Assembly: GCF_003313385.1 (NCBI RefSeq)
Contig: NZ_QMHN01000008.1
Location: 62,001 to 126,000 of the forward strand
DNA from: Pedobacter chitinilyticus
GTDB lineage: Bacteria > Bacteroidota > Bacteroidia > Sphingobacteriales > Sphingobacteriaceae
DNA length: 64,000 nucleotides
Reading direction: 5' to 3'
Numbering within the stretch: the stretch's first letter is position 1; each line of letters opens with the position of its first letter. The position numbers and the translations under genes were made by a program. The notes under the pieces are model-generated. The model saw nothing but the letters and a program-made list of their open reading frames with translations. It was not told where the DNA came from and made no database searches. Positions 1-9,167 of the stretch are shown piece after piece.

Positions 1-65
1 ATTATTTAATATTACGCCAAGATTTATCAAAACGCTACACCAACACTTAGCCAAATGACAAAAAA

Positions 66-95
66 AATCCCCAAGTTTCACTTGGGGATTTCTGA
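66..95 (-). terminator. Intrinsic terminator of the astacin-like gene
   Basis: An 11-bp perfect stem (AATCCCCAAGT at 66-76 against its complement at 80-90) lies just past the stop of the minus-strand protease gene. On the minus strand it is followed by a run of T (A-run at 61-67 on the plus strand). Bases 1-60 at the window edge hold no recognisable gene. Confidence 0.8.
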
Positions 96-108
96 AAAAT
101 AAGCCGAA

Positions 109-1317
109 TTACCTCATTCGAATAACGTTATAAGTAATAGAGTAGGAGCCATCCATTTCATTCATATTTTGATCATATTGCTCTTCATAAGTCTCTGTTC
201 CTATTTGATATTGCTGAGTTCCAGCTGGAAGGGTAATAATATTTTGACTTATAATTTGATAAACATAGTTATGATTACTATAATCTTTCCTTGTACATAC
301 GATCTTGACAGTTATTGGCTTGGGTAACGTTATCCAGTTAAAATTGCCTTCATAAAAATTAATCCAAATATCTTTTTTACACTTATTTGCATACTCACTC
401 ACATCTGTTATCTCTGAGTAATTAGATACCCAACCGATCTTTATAGGTGTATATATATAATTTATACCATCAATATCGCCTTGCGAAAGATAATAATTAT
501 CGCCCCATGTTGAACCATCTAGTCTTGTCATTTGAGGCACCGAACTACCATTAATAGAAGCTTCAGAGTTAATTGACCTATATAGCATCACTGATTGAAA
601 ATCGAACGGGCCATAATGTTCTCCTTCCCTACCTTGAACACTATAAGTATCATATTGAAACTTCCAATCATTATTAATATTGCTGTAATTTACATTAATA
701 TATTGATCTCTATCAGTTCTAGTCTGTTCATGCATTAATCCTAAAGCATGACCTATCTCGTGTACAGCAACAGTAAAGCCTGCATTTGGAATGAGCTTAA
801 TTTCTTGCATCCCGCCTTTCATACCCAAATACGAACTACCTCCACCTTGAGAAGGCACGCCGCTAAAATTTACATAATTATATTGATAAGTTCTTTGAAC
901 AAATCTAATAGGTGTATTACTTTCCCAATGATTAATAGCCGCTATTATACTTGAACTATTATTGGGGTCATTAATAGTGTAATACACAACACCTTCATAC
1001 CATAATTTAACAAATTCTCCAGTAAATGTACTTTGCGTTTGATTACCGTTACTTTTAGCGCCAATTTTATTAGTTTCTAAATAATTGATTTGATCTTTTG
1101 ATAGAACCACGTCCCCACCCACAATGTACTCTCCTTTCTCATTAATGTAAACAGAGACCTGTCCACCGTCTTTTAGTTTGTAGAGGATATAACTTCCTTT
1201 ACTTTGTATCTCTTCTTGTTTTGTGAAATCTATTTTATTTTCCTTTTTACATCCTACGGTAAACATGATACAGCATAACACTAGTAAAGCCGCATTAATT
1301 TTGATTTTTTTTGTCAT
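109..1317 (-). CDS. Astacin-type (M12A) zinc metalloprotease, lipoprotein
   Basis: A secreted or surface-anchored endopeptidase of 402 aa. The N-terminus has a basic, hydrophobic signal ending in a lipobox with Cys23 (TVGC), so it is probably a lipoprotein. The astacin zinc signature HExxHxxGxxHExxRxDR is complete at residues 186-203 (HEIGHALGLMHEQTRTDR), and the Met-turn follows at about 242-246 (SVMLY). About 110 residues after the catalytic domain have no obvious family and may be a beta-rich accessory domain. The gene stands alone between two terminators on the same strand. The astacin family hydrolyses peptide bonds, but the substrate here is unknown. The start is ATG at 1317, directly before the signal peptide. 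Confidence 0.9.
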   Translation of the reverse strand: MTKKIKINAALLVLCCIMFTVGCKKENKIDFTKQEEIQSKGSYILYKLKDGGQVSVYINEKGEYIVGGDVVLSKDQINYLETNKIGAKSNGNQTQSTFTGEFVKLWYEGVVYYTINDPNNSSSIIAAINHWESNTPIRFVQRTYQYNYVNFSGVPSQGGGSSYLGMKGGMQEIKLIPNAGFTVAVHEIGHALGLMHEQTRTDRDQYINVNYSNINNDWKFQYDTYSVQGREGEHYGPFDFQSVMLYRSINSEASINGSSVPQMTRLDGSTWGDNYYLSQGDIDGINYIYTPIKIGWVSNYSEITDVSEYANKCKKDIWINFYEGNFNWITLPKPITVKIVCTRKDYSNHNYVYQIISQNIITLPAGTQQYQIGTETYEEQYDQNMNEMDGSYSITYNVIRMR

Positions 1318-1440
1318 ATCGTTAATTTATTTTGTCCTAATATAACAAATGAAACAGTATCAACAAATTAATTATCAACAACTTAAAACACAAAAAAGTT
1401 GTAATTAACAACAATATTCATCTAATCTTAACTTTAGCAT

Positions 1441-1483
1441 ATATAAAAAACCCCCAAGCTTTCGCTTGGGGGTTTTTTATATA
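1441..1483 (-). terminator. Strong intrinsic terminator of the TonB receptor gene
   Basis: A 9-bp GC-rich stem (CCCCCAAGC at 1451-1459 with its complement at 1464-1472) is flanked by A6 and T6 and then by ATAT on both sides. The structure is nearly symmetrical and could stop transcription in both directions. It separates the receptor gene from the astacin-like gene downstream on the same strand. Confidence 0.88.
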
Positions 1484-1527
1484 GAGGTCTAAACGCGGCC
1501 TCAATTATTTAGCTTAAAAACGATGTA

Positions 1528-4500
1528 CTAGTTAAACAAGTAACGCACACCAAATTGAGCTGCCCATCTAGATGATGTTTGGTTGATTTGATAAGCTGTA
1601 TTACCTGCTGGAGCAGCAAAAGTAAAGCCACCACCACTAGCAGTAGTGTAGTTGATCAAAGTAGAAGCATTGTTACCCAATGAGTATCCACGGCCCCACT
1701 CTTTGTTCAATAAATTACCAACGTTAAATACGTCTACTGATAATTGGATTTTGTTAGAAGTGCCTTTGATTAGACCACCTAAATCTTGAAGTAATCTTAC
1801 GTCAAATTGGTGCTCCCAAGGCATACGTCCACCAAATCTTTCAGCGTACTGACCTCTTCTTGAGCTTAGATATTTATCATTTTTAATGAAAGCATCTAAA
1901 GAAGCCCATTGCTCAGCAGGAGTAATTGTTCTTGCTGTAGCACCTGAACCAACAACCAAGTTTACCAATTTAATGTCAGATTGTGTTCTTGGAACAAAGA
2001 TCAAGTCATTTTGGTTGGCACCGTCGCCATTTAAGTCGCCGAAGTATAAGTAACTAACTGGCAATCCAGATCTTCCAGCATAGAATACTGAGAATGAAGT
2101 ACCAAAAAGTTTGTTTTTACCATATCTTACACCGTAAGAAAGGCTACCTACCAAACGATGACGAATATCATTGATTGCGTAACCCAAATCTGGATCGTTA
2201 GGGTCCATTACGATTTGGTTAAACTGCCAGTTTGATAACGCTGTAGAGCTTGTACCACTGTTTACTTCTTTAGCTTGACCATAAGTATAGGCCATGCTAG
2301 TGCTCAGACCAAAGTTAAAGTCTTTCTTCATTTGAGCCGTTAAAGTATACGAAGAACCTTTGTTACTATTTTCAATTAACAATGCATTGGTCACTGTACT
2401 GTTTACTCTACCTGAATAAGCTGTACGAGTATCGGCACCACCTGAAAGCGCAGGATTAATTACACCTGTCGTAGATTTTCCGGCGATGTTTAAGTTTCTG
2501 TAAACAATGTTATTGATGGTTTTATTGTAGATCGCTTCCAATGTAGTTACAATACCACCTGGCAATTTAAAGTCAGCAGCGATATTCGAACGGAACATTT
2601 GAGGCAATCTGAAGTTAGGAGTAACCAAGTTAAGCTCGTAAGTAGCGCCAGCTGGTGCAGCATTCGATTGCTTGTATGGGTCAGCAATGAATGGTACAGT
2701 TGGGTTGTTTTGGAATACCGTTGAGAAAAGGGTACCGTTGTTAGTAAACTGGTTAGACAACCATACAAAAGGAACCCTACCTGTGAAGATACCTGAACCA
2801 CCACGCAATTGAAGTGATCTATCTCCGAAAACGTCATAGTTAAAACCTAAACGAGGAGAAACTAATGGAAGGCTTCTAGGCGTAATATCTGTTCTGTAAC
2901 CAAATACAGTTTCCGCTAATTGGTTTCTGTTAGGTTTATCAAAGAACAAAGGAACGTCTACACGTAAACCTGCAGTAAGTTTGAATTCAGGAGATACTTG
3001 AATTTCATCTTGACCATAGAAACCTAACTGAGCTGCAGAGAAACGAGCTTCACCAGGATTGCTTGTAATTGGAGAAGTTGACTCAGCTCTTGTTGCTTTA
3101 CCAATTTTGAAATCTTCGAAGTTTGCAAACTGCCAGTAACCAAAACGGTTGTTCACAAATAAGTTTCTAAATTTAAAGAACTCATTGTGTGTACCTAAGG
3201 TAAAGGTGTGGTTGTTTACAGCGATTTTCAAGTTATCAGTAAATTCAAAAATATCTTGATCTAACTGGTTAGCTGTGCTGCTTCTTTCAGAACCAAATAC
3301 GATTTGGTTACTGGTAGAACCATTAAAGCTGTTGATTTGTACGTGAGGGAAAAGGGCTCCTGTAGTAGAACGAGCATCTCTTACTCTTGAGTAACCAACT
3401 AACAATTGGTTTGATACTGATTCAGACAATTTACTACGCAATTCCAACACAGTAATGTTTTGATTGTTGTTGTTTCTACCTCCGTTATTACCAAACTTAA
3501 AGCTGGTTGCAGTACGAGAGAAAACGTCATCAAAAGCTTTGATATAGTTATGTCTCAACATTAACTGGTTGTTTTTATTAATATTCCAGTCGATACGAGC
3601 AAACAATTTATCACTTTGGGTTAAGTTTTCAGAAGTTCCAAATGAACCAACGTCATATCCGTAAGTATTCTTAACGAAAGTAGCGATTTCTTGTGCTTGA
3701 GCTGTAGTTAATAAAGCGCCTGGCTCACCTGCATTTAATAATGTAGGGGCTTTAACTCTTCCAAACTCAGCGTTCACGAAGAAGAACAATTTGTCTTTGA
3801 TGATTGGGCCACCAAAACGTGCACCGTATTGGTAGTTAGTAAAATCAGCTGATTTTAAACCGTTAGGTTGTTTACCAATTGTATTTTGATTACGACCAAA
3901 ACCGTAAATCGAACCTTCGAATTTATTTGTACCTGAACGAGTAACTGCGTTAACACCAGCACCAGTAAAGTTACCATAAGTAATATCATAAGGAGCTAAA
4001 ACCACTTGAATTTCTTGGATAGCATCCAAAGAAATTGGCTGAGTGTTAGCATTACTTCCTGGAGTAATTGCCGAGCTAGAAGCTGCGAAAACGTCATTGT
4101 TAACCGCACCGTCAATGGTAATGTTATTGTATCTTTGGTTTGCACCACCAAAAGAGTTGCCATTAGCTTGCGGAGTTAAACGCCAGTAGTCAGAAAGTGA
4201 TCTGCTTAATGTAGGCAAGGCTTCAATTTGCTCTTTACTGATGTTTGTAGAAGCACCAGTTCTTTTGCTATTGAAAACTGCATCTTTTTTACCGCTAACT
4301 ACAATTTCTTGTAATTGCCTACCAGCTTCTACCATTGTAATGGTTAATGCATAGGTATCACCTAGCTTAAGTGTTACGTCTTCGACTTTCGAAGATTGAT
4401 AACCCAAATAAGTTACTTCAACAGTATACGGTCCTCCGACACGCATGTTACTGATGTTGTACCTTCCGTCGTTATTGGTAGTTACAGAATAAACTGTACC

Positions 4501-4665
4501 AGTTGGAAGGTGAGTTGCCTTAATGCCCGCACCAGGCAAAGGACCTTTTGAATCTTTAATTGTACCAGCCATTGATGAAGTAGTTACCTGTGCGTTCACT
4601 GAACCCACAAAACCAACCACAACAAGAACAATCGCTACAATTTTTAATAGTAAAGATTTTTTCAT
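1528..4665 (-). CDS. TonB-dependent outer-membrane receptor, Oar-like
   Basis: A 1045-aa outer-membrane beta-barrel. The N-terminal signal peptide ends near residue 25 (VNA/QV). A carboxypeptidase-regulatory-like (Ig-like) domain follows at about 28-115, then a plug domain at about 120-240 with the region GAGVNAVTRSGTNKFEGS, typical of the Oar-like subgroup that carries large or unknown ligands. The rest is a barrel ending in GVRYLFN. No SusD partner is adjacent, so it is probably not a SusC-type glycan transporter. The gene is monocistronic, with its own promoter near 4721-4750 and terminator at 1441-1483. The ligand cannot be read from the sequence. Confidence 0.92.
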   Translation of the reverse strand: MKKSLLLKIVAIVLVVVGFVGSVNAQVTTSSMAGTIKDSKGPLPGAGIKATHLPTGTVYSVTTNNDGRYNISNMRVGGPYTVEVTYLGYQSSKVEDVTLKLGDTYALTITMVEAGRQLQEIVVSGKKDAVFNSKRTGASTNISKEQIEALPTLSRSLSDYWRLTPQANGNSFGGANQRYNNITIDGAVNNDVFAASSSAITPGSNANTQPISLDAIQEIQVVLAPYDITYGNFTGAGVNAVTRSGTNKFEGSIYGFGRNQNTIGKQPNGLKSADFTNYQYGARFGGPIIKDKLFFFVNAEFGRVKAPTLLNAGEPGALLTTAQAQEIATFVKNTYGYDVGSFGTSENLTQSDKLFARIDWNINKNNQLMLRHNYIKAFDDVFSRTATSFKFGNNGGRNNNNQNITVLELRSKLSESVSNQLLVGYSRVRDARSTTGALFPHVQINSFNGSTSNQIVFGSERSSTANQLDQDIFEFTDNLKIAVNNHTFTLGTHNEFFKFRNLFVNNRFGYWQFANFEDFKIGKATRAESTSPITSNPGEARFSAAQLGFYGQDEIQVSPEFKLTAGLRVDVPLFFDKPNRNQLAETVFGYRTDITPRSLPLVSPRLGFNYDVFGDRSLQLRGGSGIFTGRVPFVWLSNQFTNNGTLFSTVFQNNPTVPFIADPYKQSNAAPAGATYELNLVTPNFRLPQMFRSNIAADFKLPGGIVTTLEAIYNKTINNIVYRNLNIAGKSTTGVINPALSGGADTRTAYSGRVNSTVTNALLIENSNKGSSYTLTAQMKKDFNFGLSTSMAYTYGQAKEVNSGTSSTALSNWQFNQIVMDPNDPDLGYAINDIRHRLVGSLSYGVRYGKNKLFGTSFSVFYAGRSGLPVSYLYFGDLNGDGANQNDLIFVPRTQSDIKLVNLVVGSGATARTITPAEQWASLDAFIKNDKYLSSRRGQYAERFGGRMPWEHQFDVRLLQDLGGLIKGTSNKIQLSVDVFNVGNLLNKEWGRGYSLGNNASTLINYTTASGGGFTFAAPAGNTAYQINQTSSRWAAQFGVRYLFN

Positions 4666-4720
4666 ACTCTTTCTAATGAATTTTTAATTGTTTTGTTAAG
4701 ATATGTTAAAAATACCGCCA

Positions 4721-4750
4721 CAAATCTAGACATTAATTTGCGCTCCCAAA
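4721..4750 (-). promoter_or_regulatory. Predicted promoter of the TonB receptor gene
   Basis: On the minus strand a -33 TTTG (complement of 4747-4750) and a -7 TAGATTTG (complement of 4721-4728) are separated by 18 nt. This is close to the Bacteroidota consensus TTTG-N19-21-TAnnTTTG. The predicted 5' untranslated region is about 50 nt. The gap 4666-5003 otherwise holds only the lpdA promoter region. Confidence 0.5.
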
Positions 4751-5003
4751 GTATTCTTAATATGAATAAATTGTTAAGTCTGCCAAAACTTTTCCACACT
4801 TAACATTGGATAGGCATAATGTAAAGTGGTATCTAATAACAGATTAAATGATAATTTAACAATATTTTAAACCTAACCTTAGCAATCTTTCATTAAGGCT
4901 ATTTATTTATTACAATAACCTTACGACAGCATGCGATGGTTTAATCAACATTTTTTTTAATTTTGGCAGCAAATTATTACGTTAATTTCCTTTTAAAAAG
5001 AAT

Positions 5004-6392
5004 ATGAACTACGATTTAATTGTTATAGGTAGCGGTCCTGGCGGATATGTTACTGCCATCAGAGCTTCTCAATTAGGTTTCAAAACCGCCATTGTAGAAC
5101 GCGAATCATTGGGTGGAATTTGCCTTAACTGGGGCTGTATCCCAACCAAAGCCTTATTAAAAAGTGCACAAGTTTTCGAATATATCAACCATGCTGCTGA
5201 TTACGGAATTACCACCTCAGAAGCCAAAGCTGATTTCGAAGCAGTGGTTAAACGTAGCCGCGGTGTTGCCGATGGCATGAGCAAAGGTGTTCAGTTCTTG
5301 ATGAAAAAGAACAAGATTGACGTAATTATGGGCACTGGAAAAGTAAAACCAGGCAACAAAGTAGAAGTTAAAGGTGCTGATGGTTCTCAAAAAGAACTTA
5401 CAGCTAAAAATATTGTGATTGCTACAGGTGCACGCTCAAGAGAGCTTCCTAACTTAAAGCAAGACGGTAAAAAAGTAATTGGCTACCGTCAGGCAATGGT
5501 ATTGCCACAACAACCAAAATCAATGGTAGTAGTGGGCTCTGGTGCTATTGGTGTTGAGTTTGCCTATTTTTATGCCACCATGGGAACTAAAGTGACTATC
5601 GTTGAGTTTATGGAGAACATTGTGCCTGTAGAGGACGAGGACGTATCAAAACAATTGCTACGTAGCTTGAAGAAAACAGGGATCGAAATCATGACCTCTT
5701 CAAGTGTTGAATCAGTTGATACAAGCGGCGAAGGCTGTAAAGTACAGGTTAAAACTGCTAGCGGTATGCAAACCATCGAATGCGATATTGTACTTTCTGC
5801 GGCAGGTGTAGTCGCCAACATCGAAAACATTGGCTTGGAAGAAGTAGGTATCAAAACTGATAAAGGAAAAATTGTAGTTGACGAATATTACAATACTTCG
5901 GTAAAAGGATATTATGCGATTGGTGACGTGGTTCCTGGTCAAGCGCTAGCTCACGTGGCTTCTGCAGAAGGGATCCTTTGTGTAGAGAAACTAGCTGGAA
6001 TGCATGTTGAACCATTGGATTATAACAATATCCCTGGATGTACTTACTGCTCGCCAGAAATTGCTTCAGTAGGTTACACTGAAAAAGCAGCTAAAGCGGC
6101 TGGTTATGAATTGAAGATTGGCAAATTCCCATTCTCTGCTTCAGGTAAAGCAAGTGCTGCTGGTGCCAAAGACGGTTTCGTAAAATTAATTTTCGATGCT
6201 AAATATGGTGAATTATTAGGTGCACACATGATTGGTGCTAACGTAACCGAAATGATTGCAGAAATTGTAGTGGCCCGTAAATTAGAGACTACTGGACACG
6301 AAATGATCAAATCTGTTCACCCTCACCCTACCATGAGCGAGGCGATAATGGAAGCAGCAGCAGATGCATATGGAGAAGTAATTCACTTATAG
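5004..6392 (+). CDS. lpdA: Dihydrolipoyl dehydrogenase (E3)
   Basis: A 462-aa FAD-dependent disulfide oxidoreductase that reoxidises dihydrolipoamide in pyruvate and 2-oxoacid dehydrogenase complexes and the glycine cleavage system. An N-terminal FAD-binding GxGxxG lies at about 9-14 (GSGPGG), the redox pair is Cys40/Cys45 in GGICLNWGCIPTK, a central NAD-binding GSGAIGVEFA lies near 178-187, and the dimer-interface HPHPTMSEA carrying the catalytic His lies near 435-443. Length is normal. No E1 or E2 gene is adjacent, so this E3 probably serves several complexes. A -7-like TAATTTTG at 4958-4965 sits upstream, without a clear -33 element. Confidence 0.96.
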   Translation: MNYDLIVIGSGPGGYVTAIRASQLGFKTAIVERESLGGICLNWGCIPTKALLKSAQVFEYINHAADYGITTSEAKADFEAVVKRSRGVADGMSKGVQFLMKKNKIDVIMGTGKVKPGNKVEVKGADGSQKELTAKNIVIATGARSRELPNLKQDGKKVIGYRQAMVLPQQPKSMVVVGSGAIGVEFAYFYATMGTKVTIVEFMENIVPVEDEDVSKQLLRSLKKTGIEIMTSSSVESVDTSGEGCKVQVKTASGMQTIECDIVLSAAGVVANIENIGLEEVGIKTDKGKIVVDEYYNTSVKGYYAIGDVVPGQALAHVASAEGILCVEKLAGMHVEPLDYNNIPGCTYCSPEIASVGYTEKAAKAAGYELKIGKFPFSASGKASAAGAKDGFVKLIFDAKYGELLGAHMIGANVTEMIAEIVVARKLETTGHEMIKSVHPHPTMSEAIMEAAADAYGEVIHL

Positions 6393-6566
6393 TTTAATTG
6401 TTAACCTTTTGGTTAATTGTTTAAACTGTTCGAATTGGTTAATTGTTGATAATGCAATTAACCAATTTTTGTTTATACTACTTTTTATTTAAAAAATCAT
6501 CAATAGATTAAAGTGTTGTAAACAAACAATTAACCAAATCTTCAAATAACCAATTAACCAACAAAA
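6393..6566. repeat. Gap rich in AATTAACC / GGTTAATT octamers
   Basis: The 174-bp gap after lpdA contains the octamer GGTTAATT twice (near 6412 and 6437) and its complement three times (near 6456, 6527 and 6551). The inner copies can pair as a hairpin (GGTTAATTG...CAATTAACC). Related text also occurs at 17883-17990. It looks like a low-complexity dispersed repeat rather than a gene. Confidence 0.5.
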
Positions 6567-7409
6567 ATGAAACTCTACACTATAAATACTGGAAATTTTA
6601 AATTAGATGGCGGTGCCATGTTTGGCGTTGTCCCTAAATCCATTTGGCAAAAAACCAATCCTGCCGACGACAATAATATGTGTTCTTGGGCTATGAGATG
6701 CTTGTTGATTGAAGACGGTGGCAGACTAATTTTGGTAGATAATGGCTTAGGCAATAAACAGGATGAAAAATTCTTTGGCCACTATTATCTGCACGGGAAT
6801 GATACCTTAGATAAATCTTTGGCAGCGCATGGCTTTCATAGAGATGATATTACCGACGTTTTCTTAACGCATTTGCATTTTGACCATTGTGGTGGCTCTA
6901 TCGAACGACAAGGCGACAAGCTAGTTCCAGCTTTTAAAAATGCGGTATACTGGAGCAATCAACAACATTGGGACTGGGCAGTTAGCCCTAACGCTAGGGA
7001 AAAAGCTTCTTTCTTAAAAGAGAATATTCTTCCTATTCAGGAAAGTGGTCAGCTAAATTTTATTCCTACACAAAACAATGTCCATTTTCACGACGGCATC
7101 AATATTCGCTTTGCTTATGGGCATACCGATGCGATGATGCTACCACAACTGCAATACAAGGATAAAACTATTGTTTACATGGCTGATCTGCTTCCGTCTA
7201 CTGGACATATCCCACTTCCTTATGTGATGTCGTACGATATGTTCCCACTGCAAACCCTTCAAGAAAAGAAAGCATTTTTAGAAGAAGCAGCCGCTAACGA
7301 CTACATTTTATATTTAGAGCACGATCCAATAAATGAGTGTTGTACGGTACAACAGACAGAAAAAGGGATTCGTCTAAAAGATACCTTCTCACTCACCAAT
7401 ATTTTATAA
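6567..7409 (+). CDS. MBL-fold metallo-hydrolase
   Basis: A 280-aa cytoplasmic metallo-beta-lactamase-fold hydrolase. The zinc-binding HxHxDH motif is at residues 102-107 (HLHFDH, followed by CGG), a further ligand His is in FAYGHTDAM near 190, and an Asp ligand is in YMADLLPS near 213. The overall layout resembles the lactonase/AttM-like branch of the superfamily, but the sequence does not reveal the substrate. The next gene begins 29 nt after the stop and is probably cotranscribed. The ATG at 6567 is preceded by the A-rich context usual for this phylum. Confidence 0.88.
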   Translation: MKLYTINTGNFKLDGGAMFGVVPKSIWQKTNPADDNNMCSWAMRCLLIEDGGRLILVDNGLGNKQDEKFFGHYYLHGNDTLDKSLAAHGFHRDDITDVFLTHLHFDHCGGSIERQGDKLVPAFKNAVYWSNQQHWDWAVSPNAREKASFLKENILPIQESGQLNFIPTQNNVHFHDGINIRFAYGHTDAMMLPQLQYKDKTIVYMADLLPSTGHIPLPYVMSYDMFPLQTLQEKKAFLEEAAANDYILYLEHDPINECCTVQQTEKGIRLKDTFSLTNIL

Positions 7410-7438
7410 ACAATAGCTCACGCTCTTGTTACCAACAA

Positions 7439-8242
7439 ATGAAACAATTTTATTTTTATCTCGTCATTTTAGCTGCATTCAGTTTCAGCTGTAATGGTGT
7501 AGAATTTAGCCCCAACCAAAAATTCAGGGATGGCACACCGCAAGATGTTAATAATACCGAAATAGCTAAGCTGAAGCAGAAAAGCGCTGGAGCAAGAATT
7601 AGGATTGCCATTTCTAGCGACACGCAACGGATGTACAAAGAGGCACAGCTTTTTGTAGATCAAGTAAACGCCAGAAATGACATTGATTTCGTGATTTTAA
7701 ATGGCGACATCTCTGACTTTGGTCAATTATTGGAGTTTGAAGGCATCTACAATATTTATTCAAAGCTGAAAGTCCCTTTTATTTCGATAGTAGGCAATCA
7801 TGATTTGGTGGCCAATGGCCCTTATATTTTCAGGAGGATGTTTGGGGAATTTAATTTCACCTTTACTTATGGCACGATTAAGTTTGTGTGCTTTGATTCG
7901 AATAGCCGAGAATACAATTTCAATGGTGCTGTTCCTGATATCGAATGGCTAAAAGCCAATTTTAAGCTTGACCCCGGCACCTCCAATATTATTGCCTTTT
8001 CGCATGTACCGCCAAATGATGCCGATTTTGACCCAAAGCTTAGACCTGTTTACGAACAATTGGCCAATAGTACGCCTGGCTTTTTAGCTTCATTTCACGC
8101 ACATCAACATCAGCCCGACAAAACATACAAACCTTACAACAATAGTGTGCCCTTCATCATTACCAATGCGGTACTTAAAAGAGCTTACACGATCCTAGAT
8201 ATTTCCAATGGACAAATTGAGACCACTCCTATTAATTTTTAG
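7439..8242 (+). CDS. Calcineurin-like metallophosphoesterase, lipoprotein
   Basis: A 267-aa phosphoesterase from the ATG at 7439. An earlier in-frame codon at 7337 would overlap the previous gene and bury the signal peptide. Residues 1-18 are hydrophobic and end in a lipobox (SFSC), so the protein is probably anchored in an envelope membrane. The family metal-ligand motifs are all present: NGDISD, GNHD, SHVPPND and HAHQH. Such enzymes cleave phosphomonoesters or phosphodiesters with two metal ions; this substrate is unknown. The 3' end overlaps the next coding region by 35 nt in another frame, which suggests translational coupling. Confidence 0.85.
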   Translation: MKQFYFYLVILAAFSFSCNGVEFSPNQKFRDGTPQDVNNTEIAKLKQKSAGARIRIAISSDTQRMYKEAQLFVDQVNARNDIDFVILNGDISDFGQLLEFEGIYNIYSKLKVPFISIVGNHDLVANGPYIFRRMFGEFNFTFTYGTIKFVCFDSNSREYNFNGAVPDIEWLKANFKLDPGTSNIIAFSHVPPNDADFDPKLRPVYEQLANSTPGFLASFHAHQHQPDKTYKPYNNSVPFIITNAVLKRAYTILDISNGQIETTPINF

Positions 8243-8804
8243 CTTTTTTCTTACGCCATCTCTAAGCTTTGGGCAAAACAAAATACTGAAAGCATTAACG
8301 CCCGATTATATCAATTTACAATATGGCGGCAGTATTGGATACGTAAGTGCAGGTGTTGGCTATCATTTTCTCGGAGAAAAGACCTCGCTAAGTTTCAATT
8401 ATGGATTTGTCCCTTCGAGTAAAGGCGGCCCGTTGAATATACTCACACCAAAGTTCGACTACAAGCCTTTCAATATCCATTTTGGCAAAAATGTGGTATG
8501 GAAACCCATCAACCCTGGCTTGTTTATTTCCTACACCTTAGGACGTAACTTTGATAAGAAATTCGACCCAGACCAATATCCAGAAGGTTATTATTGGTGG
8601 TCTACGGCCTTAAAAATACATTTAGGATTTAGTACTGAAGTAAAGATTTTAGGAAGTCAAAAATCTGCTATTAAAGCGGTAAGTCTTTATGCTGAAACCA
8701 ATACTAACGATCTTTATTTGATCAGTTGGTTTGAAAATCGCACCACAACGCCTATTAGCAGAATATTTTTCATGGGCTATGGGGTACGATTACATCTAAA
8801 ATAA
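8208..8804 (+). CDS. Secreted protein, probable outer-membrane beta-barrel
   Basis: A 198-aa protein of unknown function. A signal peptide at residues 1-23 (LLLIFSFFLTPSLSFGQ) is followed by alternating aromatic and small residues suggestive of beta strands (YGGSIGYVSAGVGYHF, LSFNYGFVP, FISYTLGRN) and a C-terminus ending in MGYGVRLHLK. That is consistent with a small outer-membrane barrel, but no family is recognised. It starts 35 nt inside the phosphoesterase gene, so it is likely cotranscribed with it. Confidence 0.7.
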   Translation: MDKLRPLLLIFSFFLTPSLSFGQNKILKALTPDYINLQYGGSIGYVSAGVGYHFLGEKTSLSFNYGFVPSSKGGPLNILTPKFDYKPFNIHFGKNVVWKPINPGLFISYTLGRNFDKKFDPDQYPEGYYWWSTALKIHLGFSTEVKILGSQKSAIKAVSLYAETNTNDLYLISWFENRTTTPISRIFFMGYGVRLHLK

Positions 8805-9167
8805 ACCAGCCTTGCAATTGCTGTAGAGATTTGTACACAAGACGGTGACAAGTTGTTAGCTCATTTGTACGACAGCCACCACCTCAATGTCTCGTTCATT
8901 TGAACAAAATTGAAAATTTCACAAACAAAACACGTCAATAATAATTAAATAACAATGTATTTTAATTGAAAATCAATAAAAAAAGACTATCTATCAATAA
9001 AACATCAAAACTGACAGCAACATAACTTGGAATGATTTTTGTAGTAAAGAAATCGTTCAAAAATACGTGACAAAACGTAACATTTTCAGTAATTTAACTT
9101 TCAGATATGCATAAAAAAACACTATTTTTGCAGCACTGAAAAACAAAACGAGGATCAAAACACATAA
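8805..9167. other. Intergenic region upstream of sigA
   Basis: This 363-bp AT-rich gap carries no coding region. Its right end holds a -7-like element of sigA (see 9123-9130). Nothing else is recognised. Confidence 0.6.
9123..9130 (+). promoter_or_regulatory. -7 element of sigA
   Basis: TATTTTTG at 9123-9130 matches TAnnTTTG exactly and is followed by GCAGC, a common context for highly expressed Bacteroidota genes. It lies 37 nt before the sigA start codon. A clear -33 TTTG is not visible at the expected spacing. Confidence 0.45.

Noticed and set aside
1528..4665. SusC of a polysaccharide utilisation locus
   Set aside because: No SusD-like or glycoside hydrolase gene is adjacent, and the sequence looks Oar-like.
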